A DNA stretch of 64,000 nt from Mycobacterium sp. 3519A (GTDB lineage Bacteria > Actinomycetota > Actinomycetes > Mycobacteriales > Mycobacteriaceae), in the NCBI RefSeq assembly GCF_900240945.1, contig NZ_OESG01000012.1, positions 744,001 through 808,000 of the forward strand, read 5' to 3'. A program made the translations under genes and the position numbers. Shown one piece after another: positions 44,881 to 53,754 of the stretch. Numbering within the stretch: position 1 is the stretch's first letter; every line of letters begins with the position of its first letter. The notes beneath the pieces are model-generated. The model was not told where the DNA came from. It was given only the letters and a program-made list of their open reading frames with translations, and did no database searches.

Positions 44881-46302
44881 ATGACGATCATGGCCCCGGA
44901 GGCAACCAGCGAATCGTTGGATCCCCGCGATCCGCTGTTGCGCTTGAGCACGTTCTTCGACGACAACAGCGTCGAACTGCTGCACGAGCGAGACCGCTCC
45001 GGCGTGCTGGCCGCGGCAGGCACCGTCAACGGCGTGCGCACCATCGCGTTCTGCACCGACGGCACAGTCATGGGCGGCGCCATGGGTGTCGAGGGCTGCA
45101 GGCACATCGTCGACGCCTACGACACCGCGATCGAGGAGCAGAGCCCCATCGTGGGTATCTGGCATTCCGGTGGCGCGCGACTGGCTGAGGGCGTCAGGGC
45201 GCTGCACGCGGTCGGCTTGATGTTCGAGGCCATGATTCGCGCGTCGGGGTACATCCCGCAGATCTCGGTGGTGGTCGGCTTCGCGGCGGGCGGCGCCGCC
45301 TACGGGCCCGCGCTGACCGACGTCGTGGTGATGGCACCCGAGGGCCGGGTGTTCGTCACGGGACCCGACATCGTTCGCAGCGTCACCGGCGAGGACGTCG
45401 ACATGGCGTCGCTCGGCGGCCCGGACACCCACCACAAGAAGTCCGGCGTGTGCCACATCGTCGCCGACAACGAGCTGGGTGCGTACGACCGTGGTCGGCG
45501 CCTGGTCCAATTGTTTTGCCAGCAAGGGCATTTCGACCGCAGCAAGGCCGAGTCGGGCGACACCGACCTGCATGCGCTGCTGCCGGATTCGGCGCGACGC
45601 GCCTACGACGTGCACCCGATCGTCGAGGCCCTGTTGGATGCCGACACGCCGTTCGAGGAGTTCCAGGCCAAGTGGGCGCCGTCGATCGTGGTGGGCCTTG
45701 GCCGGTTGTCCGGTCGCACCGTCGGCGTCATCGCCAACAACCCGCTGCGCCTCGGCGGCTGCTTGAACTCCGAAAGTGCCGAGAAGGCCGCACGTTTCGT
45801 GCGGCTGTGCGACGCGTTCGGTATCCCGCTGGTCGTCATCGTCGACGTACCGGGCTACCTGCCCGGCGTCGACCAGGAGTGGGGCGGCGTGGTGCGCCGC
45901 GGCGCCAAGCTGCTGCACGCGTTCGGCGAGTGCACCGTTCCGAGGGTCACGCTGGTCACCCGCAAGATCTACGGCGGTGCCTACATCGCGATGAACTCGC
46001 GGTCGCTGAACGCCACCAAGGTGTTCGCGTGGCCGGACGCCGAGGTCGCCGTGATGGGCGCCAAGGCCGCGGTCGGCATCCTGCACAAGAAGAAGCTGGC
46101 CGCCGCACCCGACGACGAGCGTGAGGCGCTGCACGAGGAGTTGGCGGCCGAGCACGAAAAGATCGCCGGTGGCGTGGATTCCGCCATCGAGATCGGTGTC
46201 GTCGACGAGAAGATCGACCCGTCGCACACCCGCAGCAGGCTGACCCAGGCGCTGGCCGAGGCGCCGCAGCGCCGCGGCAGGCACAAGAACATCCCGCTGT
46301 AA
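44881..46302 (+). CDS. accD6: acyl-CoA carboxylase beta subunit AccD6
   Basis: A 473-residue carboxyltransferase that makes malonyl-CoA for FAS-I and FAS-II, working with a biotinylated alpha subunit (AccA3 type) encoded elsewhere. Two crotonase-like halves: the first with GGAMGVEGCRHIVDAYDTAIEEQSPIVGIWHSGGARLAEG, the second with VVIVDVPGYLPGVDQEWGGVVRRGAKLLHAFGECTVPRVTLVTRKIYGGAYIAMNS. The oxyanion glycines in GGA...G and YGGAY are present. AGGAGA ribosome site 6 bases upstream. It ends the FAS-II operon, followed at once by a strong hairpin. Confidence 0.96.
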   Translation: MTIMAPEATSESLDPRDPLLRLSTFFDDNSVELLHERDRSGVLAAAGTVNGVRTIAFCTDGTVMGGAMGVEGCRHIVDAYDTAIEEQSPIVGIWHSGGARLAEGVRALHAVGLMFEAMIRASGYIPQISVVVGFAAGGAAYGPALTDVVVMAPEGRVFVTGPDIVRSVTGEDVDMASLGGPDTHHKKSGVCHIVADNELGAYDRGRRLVQLFCQQGHFDRSKAESGDTDLHALLPDSARRAYDVHPIVEALLDADTPFEEFQAKWAPSIVVGLGRLSGRTVGVIANNPLRLGGCLNSESAEKAARFVRLCDAFGIPLVVIVDVPGYLPGVDQEWGGVVRRGAKLLHAFGECTVPRVTLVTRKIYGGAYIAMNSRSLNATKVFAWPDAEVAVMGAKAAVGILHKKKLAAAPDDEREALHEELAAEHEKIAGGVDSAIEIGVVDEKIDPSHTRSRLTQALAEAPQRRGRHKNIPL

Positions 46303-46316
46303 TTGCGGCGAGCAGT

Positions 46317-46358
46317 CGCAAAATGCCCCGCACGCCCGGCGTGTCGGGGCATTTTGCG
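46317..46358. terminator. long hairpin ending the FAS-II operon
   Basis: CGCAAAATGCCCCG at 46317-46330 pairs perfectly with its complement at 46345-46358; CACGC/GCGTG extends the stem with a single bulged T. Stem of about 19 base pairs with a three-base loop, 14 bases after the accD6 stop. There is no T-run beyond TCTTGTCG. It would separate accD6 from the next gene on the same strand. Confidence 0.85.
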
Positions 46359-46390
46359 TCTTGTCGTCACCAAACGGGAATGATCGACTG

Positions 46391-47473
46391 ATGGACACCG
46401 AAAGCCGGCCGAGACCGTCCGATCTGCGTCGCTGGCGACAACACCTGGCCAACGAACGCGCCGAAGCCGACGTCTACCGAGGCCTGGCGCAGCGTCGGAC
46501 GGGTGAAGAGCGCACCATCCTGCTCAGCCTGGCCGAGGCCGAGCGCCGCCACGAACAACACTGGCTGAACCTGCTCGGCGACGACGTCGGGAAGCCGCGC
46601 CGCGCTGATCTGCGTACCCGCCTGCTCGGCTTTCTGGCCAGGCACTTCGGCTCGGTGTTCGTGCTGGCCCTCGCCCAGCGGGCCGAGGCACGCTCCAGCT
46701 ACGACACGGACGCAGACGCAACGGCCACCATGGCCGCCGACGAGCGCATCCATCTGGAGGTGGTGCGCGCCATGGCGACCCGCGGCCGCAACCAGCTGTC
46801 GGGCACTTTCCGCGCGGCGGTGTTCGGCGCCAACGACGGGCTGGTCAGCAACCTGGCCTTGGTCCTTGGCATCAGCGCGGCGGGCGTGTCGAACCACACG
46901 GTGCTCATCACGGGCCTCGCCGGGCTGCTCGCGGGCGCGCTGTCGATGGGCGCCGGTGAGTACGTTTCGGTGACGTCGCAGCGTGAACTGCTCGAGGCCT
47001 CCACACCCAGCCCGGAAGCCGGTGCGGCGCTACCGGAGTTGGACGTCAACGCCAACGAGCTGGCACTCGTCTACCGCGCCCGCGGGATGACCGAAGAGGA
47101 CGCGACCAATCGCGCTGCCCAGGTGCTGGCCAGCCTTCCGGCAGGCGGTGGTCACAGTCGGCTCGGCGCACCGGATGCCGACAGCCATGAAGCCGTCGGC
47201 ACCGGGCTTCGCGCTGCGGTCTCCAGCTTCAGCTTTTTCGCCTCAGGGGCGTTGATCCCGGTATTGCCGTACCTGTTCGGGCTGCAGGGCACCGTCGCGG
47301 TGGTCGTGGCGGCCGCGCTCGTCGGAATCGCTTTGCTGGCAACGGGAGTCGTCGTCGGACTGCTGTCAGGTGGTCCCCCGGTGCGCAGGGCGGTGCGTCA
47401 GCTCATGATCGGTTACGGCGCCGCCGCCGTCACCTACCTGTTGGGGTTGCTGTTCGGCACGGGCGCGTCCTAG
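46391..47473 (+). CDS. ferritin-like plus VIT1/CCC1-family membrane protein
   Basis: A 360-residue fusion. Residues about 1-130 form a helical domain with Glu- and His-rich motifs in ferritin-like positions (ANERAEADVYRGLAQR, LAEAERRHEQHWLNLL, ADERIHLEVVRAMA). The C-terminal half is a VIT1/CCC1 transporter with five hydrophobic segments, including SGTFRAAVFGANDGLVSNLALVLGISAAG, GLLAGALSMGAGEYVSVTSQRELLEA and the last three helices. Related proteins move ferrous iron or manganese. The ATG at 46391 was chosen; a long frame upstream runs through the terminator. Position matches Rv2248 loosely only. Confidence 0.85.
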   Translation: MDTESRPRPSDLRRWRQHLANERAEADVYRGLAQRRTGEERTILLSLAEAERRHEQHWLNLLGDDVGKPRRADLRTRLLGFLARHFGSVFVLALAQRAEARSSYDTDADATATMAADERIHLEVVRAMATRGRNQLSGTFRAAVFGANDGLVSNLALVLGISAAGVSNHTVLITGLAGLLAGALSMGAGEYVSVTSQRELLEASTPSPEAGAALPELDVNANELALVYRARGMTEEDATNRAAQVLASLPAGGGHSRLGAPDADSHEAVGTGLRAAVSSFSFFASGALIPVLPYLFGLQGTVAVVVAAALVGIALLATGVVVGLLSGGPPVRRAVRQLMIGYGAAAVTYLLGLLFGTGAS

Positions 47474-47645
47474 CCGCCGGTTCGCGAAGTACAACGCCAC
47501 CACCACCGCCCACGACAGCAGGCTCAACAGCAGCTGGGAGCCGAAGTTGGCGCTGGGACAGGGCTTTCTTCAGCGTGGCTGTAGCTGTTGGGTCGTCATC
47601 CGTCGTTCGCTCTATGGACGCCTGATTGCCCGTTCAAAGGCACGT

Positions 47646-49184
47646 CTATGCCTGCTGGGCCAGCAGCTCCTCCGCCGCGGCCGCGGCACGGGCCCGATCT
47701 GAGGCCACCAAGCCGATGCGGGTGCGTCGATCCAGGATGTCGTCCACGGTCGTCGCGCCTTCGTGAGTGATTGCGTATTCGAATTCCGCACGGGTGACGT
47801 CGATACCCTCGGCCACCTGCTCGGTCGGCCGTTCGCACGAGGCCGCGGCAATCACGTTCGGCGCCTCCGCGCCGTAGCGGGCGACCAGCGAGCTCGGCAA
47901 TTCGACCGGGGACCTCAGCGTGGCAACGGGATTCGCCCGGGCGCCCACCAGCGGCAGATTGCGGGTCCGGCACGGCGTGGCGGGCAGCGCCCGCAACGCG
48001 ATCGCACGGTCGAGCACGTCTTCGGCCATGAACCGGTATTCGGTCAGTTTGCCGCCGATCACGCTGATCACGCCCGAGGGCGACTCGACGACGGCGTGTT
48101 CGCGCGAGACGTCGGCGGTGCGGCCGTGACCGGTGTCGATGAGCGGTCGCAGGCCGGCGTACGCGCCGATGACATCGGCTGGCCCGAGGGCGGTTTCGAG
48201 CGCGGTGTTGACGGTGTCCAGCAGGAAGGTGATCTCGTCCCGCGTGGGTTCGGGGACATCGGGAATCGGTCCCGGCGCGTCCTCGTCGGTCAGCCCGAGG
48301 TACACCCGGCCGAGTTGCTCGGGCATCGCGAACACGAACCTGTTGATCTCACCCGGAATCGGAATAGTCAGCGCCGCAACGGGATTGCCGAATGCCGCGG
48401 CGTCGAACACCAGATGGGTGCCTCGGCTGGGCCGCAGCCGGATCGATGGGTCGACCTCGCCCGCCCACACGCCGCTGGCGTTGATGACCGCGCGCGCGGT
48501 GACGTCGAACGACTCGCCGGAGCGTTGGTCGGTCAACGTCACCGACGTGCCCGTCGCGTTCGACGCGGCCACCCGCGTCAGGATGCGCGCACCGTGTTGT
48601 GTCGCCGTACGCGCCACCGCAGTGACGAGCCTGGCGTCGTCGATGAGTTGGCCGTCGTAGGCGAGCAGTCCGCCGCTCAAGCCGTCCCTGCGCACAGCTG
48701 GCGCCATGGCGATCGCCTTGGCCGCGTCGATCCAGCGTGAGCGCGGTAACGTCGACGACGGCGTGCCAGCCAGCTTGCGCAACCCGTCTCCGGCCGCGAA
48801 GCCGAAACGCACCAAAGCCCTTGACGCCGTGTTCATTTCGGGTAGCAGCGGGACCAGCTGCGGCATGGACTTGACGAGGTGCGGCGCGTTTCGGGTCATC
48901 AGGATTCCGCGTTCGATGGCGCTGCGGCGCGCGATGCCGACGTTGCCCGTCGCGAGATAGCGCAGCCCGCCGTGCACGAGCTTGGAACTCCATCGGCTGG
49001 TGCCGAACGCCAGGTCGTGCTTCTCCACCAGCGCGACGCGCAGACCGCGGGTGGCGGCGTCCAGCGCGATGCCGGTGCCGGTGATGCCGCCACCGATCAC
49101 GATCACGTCGAGCGACGCGCCGTCGGCGAGGGCCGCGAGGTCGGCCGCGCGGCGGGCCTCGTTGAGTGCGGTGGAACCGGTCAT
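47646..49184 (-). CDS. glpD: glycerol-3-phosphate dehydrogenase, GlpD1 (Rv2249c) type
   Basis: A 512-residue FAD-dependent enzyme that oxidises glycerol 3-phosphate to dihydroxyacetone phosphate at the membrane, feeding electrons to menaquinone. The FAD loop is VIVIGGGITGTGIALDAATRG (about 27-47). GlpD signatures are GTSRWSSKLVHGGLRYL and GLRPLIDTG. The C-terminal domain ends with DDILDRRTRIGLVASDRA. The ATG at 49182-49184 overlaps the stop of the upstream TetR gene (ATGA), so regulator and enzyme are coupled. Confidence 0.93.
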   Translation of the reverse strand: MTGSTALNEARRAADLAALADGASLDVIVIGGGITGTGIALDAATRGLRVALVEKHDLAFGTSRWSSKLVHGGLRYLATGNVGIARRSAIERGILMTRNAPHLVKSMPQLVPLLPEMNTASRALVRFGFAAGDGLRKLAGTPSSTLPRSRWIDAAKAIAMAPAVRRDGLSGGLLAYDGQLIDDARLVTAVARTATQHGARILTRVAASNATGTSVTLTDQRSGESFDVTARAVINASGVWAGEVDPSIRLRPSRGTHLVFDAAAFGNPVAALTIPIPGEINRFVFAMPEQLGRVYLGLTDEDAPGPIPDVPEPTRDEITFLLDTVNTALETALGPADVIGAYAGLRPLIDTGHGRTADVSREHAVVESPSGVISVIGGKLTEYRFMAEDVLDRAIALRALPATPCRTRNLPLVGARANPVATLRSPVELPSSLVARYGAEAPNVIAAASCERPTEQVAEGIDVTRAEFEYAITHEGATTVDDILDRRTRIGLVASDRARAAAAAEELLAQQA

Positions 49185-49765
49185 GGCCTCAGGTATCCGT
49201 CCACGCAGTGCGCGAGTTCGACATCGAGCGCGTCGGCGTCGAGGATCGGCGCGACGATGGCGCCGGATTGAATCGTCGACCGGGCGACCAGCAGGCACAT
49301 CGCCGCGAGCTGACGCGGTTCGCCCGGTCGCACGCTGCCCTCTTCCTGCGCGAGCTTGATGTCGGCGGCCAACGTGTCGATCAGGATCTGCTGACTGGTG
49401 CCCAGTCGCTCGGTCAGATAGACCATCGTCAGATCGGGCGCCTTGCGGAAGACCGCCATCACCACCTCGTCCTCGCGCAAGCGGACGCCGACGCCGACGA
49501 CGCGCTCCACCACCGCCGCACGGCCGACCCCGCGACTCGGCACGGCGTCCAACGCCGCGAGGATCCGGGTGGTCAGCAGGGCGGCCAGCACAGAACGGAT
49601 GTCGGGCCAGCGCCGGTATACCGTCGGCCTGCTGACCCGCGCGCGGCGGGCGATCTCCGCGAGCGTCACTCGCTCCAAGCCGTAGGCGACCACGCAATAC
49701 GCCGCCGCCTCGAGGATGCGGTCGCCCATCGCGGACGAAGAGGAGTCGTTACTGATTGACACCAT
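49181..49765 (-). CDS. TetR-family regulator, Rv2250c-type
   Basis: A 194-residue repressor with the helix-turn-helix MGDRILEAAAYCVVAYGLERVTLAEIARRARVSRPTVYRRWPDIRSVL (about 12-60) and a helical ligand domain. The ligand is unknown; lipid or glycerol-phosphate related effectors fit the neighbours. It is coupled to glpD and divergent from the alkyl-DHAP-synthase-like gene. Only 17 bases separate the two start codons, and they form part of an imperfect palindrome that may be its operator. Confidence 0.9.
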   Translation of the reverse strand: MVSISNDSSSSAMGDRILEAAAYCVVAYGLERVTLAEIARRARVSRPTVYRRWPDIRSVLAALLTTRILAALDAVPSRGVGRAAVVERVVGVGVRLREDEVVMAVFRKAPDLTMVYLTERLGTSQQILIDTLAADIKLAQEEGSVRPGEPRQLAAMCLLVARSTIQSGAIVAPILDADALDVELAHCVDGYLRP

Positions 49766-49784
49766 GTGTAATACTGTAACGCAT
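49764..49784. promoter_or_regulatory. imperfect palindrome between divergent TetR and flavoprotein genes
   Basis: A 21-base imperfect palindrome (seven of ten positions paired) centred on TGTAATACTGTAAC lies across the start codons of both genes. A wider CGTTAC/GTAACG pair at 49747-49752 and 49776-49781 brackets it. The position suits autoregulation by the TetR protein and control of the flavoprotein gene, but the binding is inferred. Confidence 0.5.
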
Positions 49785-51405
49785 GATCCGCCCGGACGAC
49801 CAACAGACCGCGCTGCTGCCCCCTATGAAGTGGAACGCATGGGGCGATCCCGCGCAGGCGAAACCGCTATCCGAGGGCATCCGCACGCTCCTCAAGCAAG
49901 CTCTCGGCGTGGAGGGTCCTGCGGCGGCCGACCTGGCGGCAGACCAGGTGCGGTTGCGGCCGTCGGCGCTCTCACGAGCAGACGTCGACGGTCTGGCGGC
50001 GATCGTCGGCGCCGACTACTGCGGTGTCGACGACAATGCCCGACTGCTGCGGGCAGGCGGCAAGTCGACGCTGGATCTGTTGCGCCGCAAGGATTCCGGG
50101 GTGCAGGACGCGCCCGACGCGGTGCTGCTGCCCGGTTCCGACGACGAAGTGGCCGGCATCCTGCGGTTCTGTGCGGACCGCAGCATCGCGATCGTCCCGT
50201 TCGGCGGGGGCACCAGCGTGGTCGGCGGCCTCGACCCGATCCGAGGCGACTTCAAGGCCGTCATTTCGCTGGACCTGCGGCGGCTGAACCAGTTGCATTC
50301 GCTCGACGAGATTTCCGGCGAGGCGGAGTTGGGCGCGGGGGTCACCGGGCCGGAGGCCGAGCGACTGCTCGGCGAACGCGGCTTCTCGCTCGGCCACTTC
50401 CCGCAGAGTTTTCAGTTCGCCACCATCGGTGGATTCGCCGCGACCCGCTCGTCGGGCCAGGATTCCGCAGGCTACGGCCGGTTCAACGACATGGTCCGCG
50501 GCCTGCGCACGGTCACCCCCGCCGGCGTCCTCGACCTGGGCCGTGCGCCGGAATCCGCGGCGGGGCCGGACCTGCGGCAGCTGATGATCGGCTCCGAGGG
50601 CGTGTTCGGCGTCATCACCCGGGTGCGGGTGCGGGTGCATCCGGTGCCGGAGACGACGCGGTACGAGGCGTGGTCGTTTCCGGACTTCGCGACAGGGGCC
50701 GACGCGCTGCGCGCCGTCGCGCAGACGGGCACCGGCCCGACGGTGATCCGGCTGTCGGATGAGGCCGAAACCGGCGTCAACCTCGCGACCACCGAGAGCA
50801 TCGGGGAAGACAGCATCACCGGCGGCTGCCTGGCGATCACGGTGTTCGAGGGTTCAGCGGCGCACACCGAGAGCAGGCATGCCGAGACCCGCGCACTGCT
50901 CGAGGCGAAGGGCGGCACGTCGCTCGGCGAGGCGCCGGCGCGGGCGTGGGAGCACGGCCGGTTCAACGCTCCGTATCTTCGCGACTCGCTGTTGTCGGCA
51001 GGCGCGCTGTGCGAAACGCTGGAGACCGCGACCAATTGGTCGAATGTGCCCGCGCTCAAGGCCGCGGTCACCGATGCGCTGACGACGGCGCTGGCCGAAT
51101 CCGGTACGCCGGCCCTTGTGCTGTGCCACATTTCGCATGTGTATCCGACCGGGGCTTCGCTCTACTTCACCGTGGTCGCCGGGCAGCGCGGCAATCCGAT
51201 CGAACAGTGGCGCAAGGCGAAAGCCGCCGCATCCGATGCGATGGTGCGCACCGGCGGCACGATCACCCACCACCACGCGGTGGGCGCCGATCACCGGCCG
51301 TGGATGCGCGACGAGGTCGGCGACCTCGGCATCGCGGTGTTGCGCGCCGTCAAGGCCACGCTCGATCCGGCGGGAATCCTCAACCCCGGCAAGCTGATTC
51401 CGTGA
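49783..51405 (+). CDS. FAD-linked oxidase, alkyl-dihydroxyacetonephosphate synthase-like (Rv2251)
   Basis: A 540-residue VAO-family flavoprotein. The FAD-binding PP loop is VPFGGGTSVVGGL near residue 140, and further FAD contacts are GHFPQSFQFATIGGFAATRSSGQDSAGYGRFNDMVRG. The C-terminal cap has HHHAVG near 490. Close relatives are annotated as alkyl-DHAP synthase (the ether-lipid step), but the ether-lipid activity is unproven in mycobacteria. Its start lies 17 bases from the divergent TetR gene. The stop overlaps the next GTG (GTGA at 51402-51405), so it is coupled to a lipid-kinase gene. Confidence 0.85.
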   Translation: MIRPDDQQTALLPPMKWNAWGDPAQAKPLSEGIRTLLKQALGVEGPAAADLAADQVRLRPSALSRADVDGLAAIVGADYCGVDDNARLLRAGGKSTLDLLRRKDSGVQDAPDAVLLPGSDDEVAGILRFCADRSIAIVPFGGGTSVVGGLDPIRGDFKAVISLDLRRLNQLHSLDEISGEAELGAGVTGPEAERLLGERGFSLGHFPQSFQFATIGGFAATRSSGQDSAGYGRFNDMVRGLRTVTPAGVLDLGRAPESAAGPDLRQLMIGSEGVFGVITRVRVRVHPVPETTRYEAWSFPDFATGADALRAVAQTGTGPTVIRLSDEAETGVNLATTESIGEDSITGGCLAITVFEGSAAHTESRHAETRALLEAKGGTSLGEAPARAWEHGRFNAPYLRDSLLSAGALCETLETATNWSNVPALKAAVTDALTTALAESGTPALVLCHISHVYPTGASLYFTVVAGQRGNPIEQWRKAKAAASDAMVRTGGTITHHHAVGADHRPWMRDEVGDLGIAVLRAVKATLDPAGILNPGKLIP

Positions 51406-52319
51406 GAGTCACCGTCCTGACCAATCCCGCGTCGGGACACGGCAGCGCACCGCACGCCGCCGAACGCGCGGTCAAGCAGTTGCACCGACGCGGCGTCGAC
51501 GTCGTCGCGATCGCCGGCAGCGACGCCGAACACGCCCGCCGCCTCGTCGAAGGAGCACTCGAGCGCGGCATGGACGCGCTCGTGGTGGTCGGCGGTGACG
51601 GCATCATCTCGCTGGCCCTGCAGGTGCTGGCCCAAGCCGGGATACCGCTCGGCATCATCCCGGCGGGCACCGGTAACGACCATGCCCGCGAATTCGGTAT
51701 TCCCACAAAGGATCCCGAGGCCGCCGCCGACGTCGTCGTCGACGGCGTCGTCAACACCGTGGACTTGGGCCGCATCGTGGGCGCCGACGGCACCAAAAGA
51801 TGGTTCGGCACCGTGATGGCCGCGGGCTTCGACTCGCTGGTCACCGACCGCACCAACCGGATGCGGTGGCCGCACGGACGGATGCGCTACAACGTTGCGA
51901 TGGTGGCCGAGCTGTCCCGGTTGCGGCTGTTGCCGTTCCGGTTGTCATTCGACGGCGAAGAGGTGGTCACCGAACTCACGCTGGCCGCATTCGGCAACAC
52001 CCGCAGCTACGGCGGCGGCATGCTGATCTGTCCGAACGCCGACCCCACCGACGGCCAACTCGACGTCACCATGGTGGCGTCGGCATCGCGAACGAAGTTG
52101 ATTCGCCTGTTCCCCACCGTGTTCAAGGGCACGCATGTGGAGCTGGACGAGGTGCGCACCGCGCGGGCCCGCACCATCACCGTCGACTCCCCCGGGATCA
52201 ACGCCTACGCCGACGGCGAGTACGTGTGCCCGCTGCCGGTGGAGGTGTCCGCCGTGCCAGGCGCGCTGAAGATCCTGACCCCGCGCGAGTCGGGAGGGGC
52301 TACCCCACTCCGCGGCTGA
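51402..52319 (+). CDS. diacylglycerol/lipid kinase family protein, Rv2252 ortholog
   Basis: A 305-residue kinase of the DAGK catalytic family. The nucleotide-binding signature is VVVGGDGIISLALQVLA near residue 65, with IIPAGTGNDHAREF for phosphate binding, and the C-terminal YADGEYVCPLPVEVSAVPGAL. Rv2252 has been reported to phosphorylate diacylglycerol and to influence phosphatidylinositol mannosides. GTG start coupled to the upstream flavoprotein gene. The 3' end overlaps the convergent DUF3145 gene by 20 bases. Confidence 0.92.
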   Translation: MRVTVLTNPASGHGSAPHAAERAVKQLHRRGVDVVAIAGSDAEHARRLVEGALERGMDALVVVGGDGIISLALQVLAQAGIPLGIIPAGTGNDHAREFGIPTKDPEAAADVVVDGVVNTVDLGRIVGADGTKRWFGTVMAAGFDSLVTDRTNRMRWPHGRMRYNVAMVAELSRLRLLPFRLSFDGEEVVTELTLAAFGNTRSYGGGMLICPNADPTDGQLDVTMVASASRTKLIRLFPTVFKGTHVELDEVRTARARTITVDSPGINAYADGEYVCPLPVEVSAVPGALKILTPRESGGATPLRG

Positions 52320-52812
52320 GCCAGCTGACCTCGGCGCCGTCGCCGCCATCGCGGTAAGGCTCCAGCGCTTCGTCCCACGCGGTGCCGAGCACCGAATCGA
52401 GTTCGGCGGCCAACACGTCGGCGCCGGACGCCATCAACGCACGCAACCGCATCTCCCCGACCATCACGTCGCCGTTGGCGCTCATCGGACCGCTCCAAAG
52501 CCCCAGCTGCGGGGTGTGGCACCAGCGGTGCCCGTCCACACCGGCACTCGGGTCCTCGGTCACCTCGAACCGCAGCACCGACCACGAGCGCAGGGCGTTG
52601 GCCAGTTGCGCGCCCGTGCCGACCGGCCCGACCCAGTTCGTGACCGCGCGCAGCTGCCCCGGCATGGCCGGTTGCGGGGTCCACTTGAGATTCGCCCTTG
52701 CCTGAAGGGTCGACGAAAGCGCCCACTCGACATGCGGGCATACCGCCGCGGGTGAGGCGTGGATGTACACCACACCTGTCGCCGCGTCGGCGAATTGGTT
52801 CGCTGCACGCAT
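52300..52812 (-). CDS. DUF3145 protein, Rv2256c ortholog
   Basis: A 170-residue protein conserved across mycobacteria (NQFADAATGVVYIHASPAAVCPHVEWALSSTL, WCHTPQLGLWSGPMSANGDVMVGEMRLRAL). Function unknown. The ATG at 52810-52812 was chosen because an AAGGAG lies six bases upstream; the longer reading from 52851 would include that ribosome site. The 3' end overlaps the convergent lipid-kinase gene by 20 bases. Confidence 0.88.
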   Translation of the reverse strand: MRAANQFADAATGVVYIHASPAAVCPHVEWALSSTLQARANLKWTPQPAMPGQLRAVTNWVGPVGTGAQLANALRSWSVLRFEVTEDPSAGVDGHRWCHTPQLGLWSGPMSANGDVMVGEMRLRALMASGADVLAAELDSVLGTAWDEALEPYRDGGDGAEVSWLSRGVG

Positions 52813-52919
52813 CAGCTGCTCCTTCAGTTCCACGAGGGACGTCTTCCCCAACGACCTGGCAGATCCGAATTACAGCTGTGTCGTGCGTGTCTATTGTGCC
52901 TTGTGAGGCATGTGTTGCG

Positions 52920-53744
52920 CTAGTCTGCGCGAAATTCTCTCAGGACTTCGTCAGAGATTGCTGGCCAGAGCGGGTAGGCCCACTCGCCGAATTCGCGGTC
53001 GGTCAGCACCACCAGCGCGAGATCCGCGTCTGGATCGGCCCACAAAAACGTGCCTGACTGGCCGAAATGCCCGTACGTCCTGCCCGAATTGGACGATCCG
53101 GTCCAATGCGGCGTCTTACCGTCCCTGATCTCGAAGCCCAGCCCCCAGTCGTTGGGCCGCTGCGACCCGAAGCCCGGCAGCACGCCGGCCAATCCGGGGA
53201 ATTGCACACTGGTGGCCTCGGCGTGCATCTGCGGTGACACCGTCGCCGGACGCAACAGGTCGCGGGCGAACGCCCCCAAATCGGCGACCGTCGACGTGGC
53301 CCCGTAGCCGGCCGCCTTGGCGCCTCCCTCCAACACCGAGTCGGTCATGCCGAGCGGTTCGAACACCGCCTCGGTCAGGTATTGGCCGAACTCGATGCCC
53401 GACGCCTGCTCGATGGTCTCGGCCAGCACCTGGAAGCCGTAGTTGGAGTACACCCGGCGCTGGCCCGGCTTGGCGATCAGCTCCGACGAGGTCATCGCAT
53501 ACCCCGCCGCGTGGGCGAGCAGGTGCCGCACGGTCGAGCCCGCAGGCCCGGCGTCGTCGTCGAGTTCGACCACGCCCTCTTCGACCGCGATCTGTGCGGC
53601 GCGCGCCACGAGCGGTTTGGTCACCGACGCCAGCGCGAAGCGTCGGCGCGTGTCGCCATAGTCCGCAACGGCACCGGATGGGGTAACGACAACGGCAGCG
53701 GCGGAGTCGACCGGCCAATCGGCGATCGCGTCGAGGGCAGACAT
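52920..53744 (-). CDS. beta-lactamase-family (class C / esterase-type) serine hydrolase, Rv2257c type
   Basis: A 274-residue member of the serine beta-lactamase-like family. The SxxK motif is SVTK (Ser40, Lys43) in FALASVTKPLVARAAQIA, the YxN motif is VYSNYGFQVLA, and the third motif region is FGHFGQSGTFLWADPDADLALVVLTD. No signal peptide is present, so a true beta-lactamase role is unlikely; esterase or peptidase activity is more plausible. The start MSALDAIADWPVD is the first credible ATG; the longer frame upstream runs into the LuxR gene. It ends near the DUF3145 promoter. Confidence 0.87.
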   Translation of the reverse strand: MSALDAIADWPVDSAAAVVVTPSGAVADYGDTRRRFALASVTKPLVARAAQIAVEEGVVELDDDAGPAGSTVRHLLAHAAGYAMTSSELIAKPGQRRVYSNYGFQVLAETIEQASGIEFGQYLTEAVFEPLGMTDSVLEGGAKAAGYGATSTVADLGAFARDLLRPATVSPQMHAEATSVQFPGLAGVLPGFGSQRPNDWGLGFEIRDGKTPHWTGSSNSGRTYGHFGQSGTFLWADPDADLALVVLTDREFGEWAYPLWPAISDEVLREFRAD

Positions 53745-53754
53745 CGACGCGAGC

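Noticed and set aside
44794..46452. 552-codon minus-strand frame opposite accD6
   Set aside because: Antisense shadow of accD6, passes through the operon terminator, and has no protein family signature.
47472..47545. Hydrophobic peptide reading (about 25 residues, LLLSLLSWAVVVALYF) on the minus strand between the VIT1 gene and glpD
   Set aside because: A stop codon lies just upstream, there is no start or N-terminal domain, and it continues antisense into the VIT1 gene. It could be the remnant of a lost membrane gene, but this cannot be supported.
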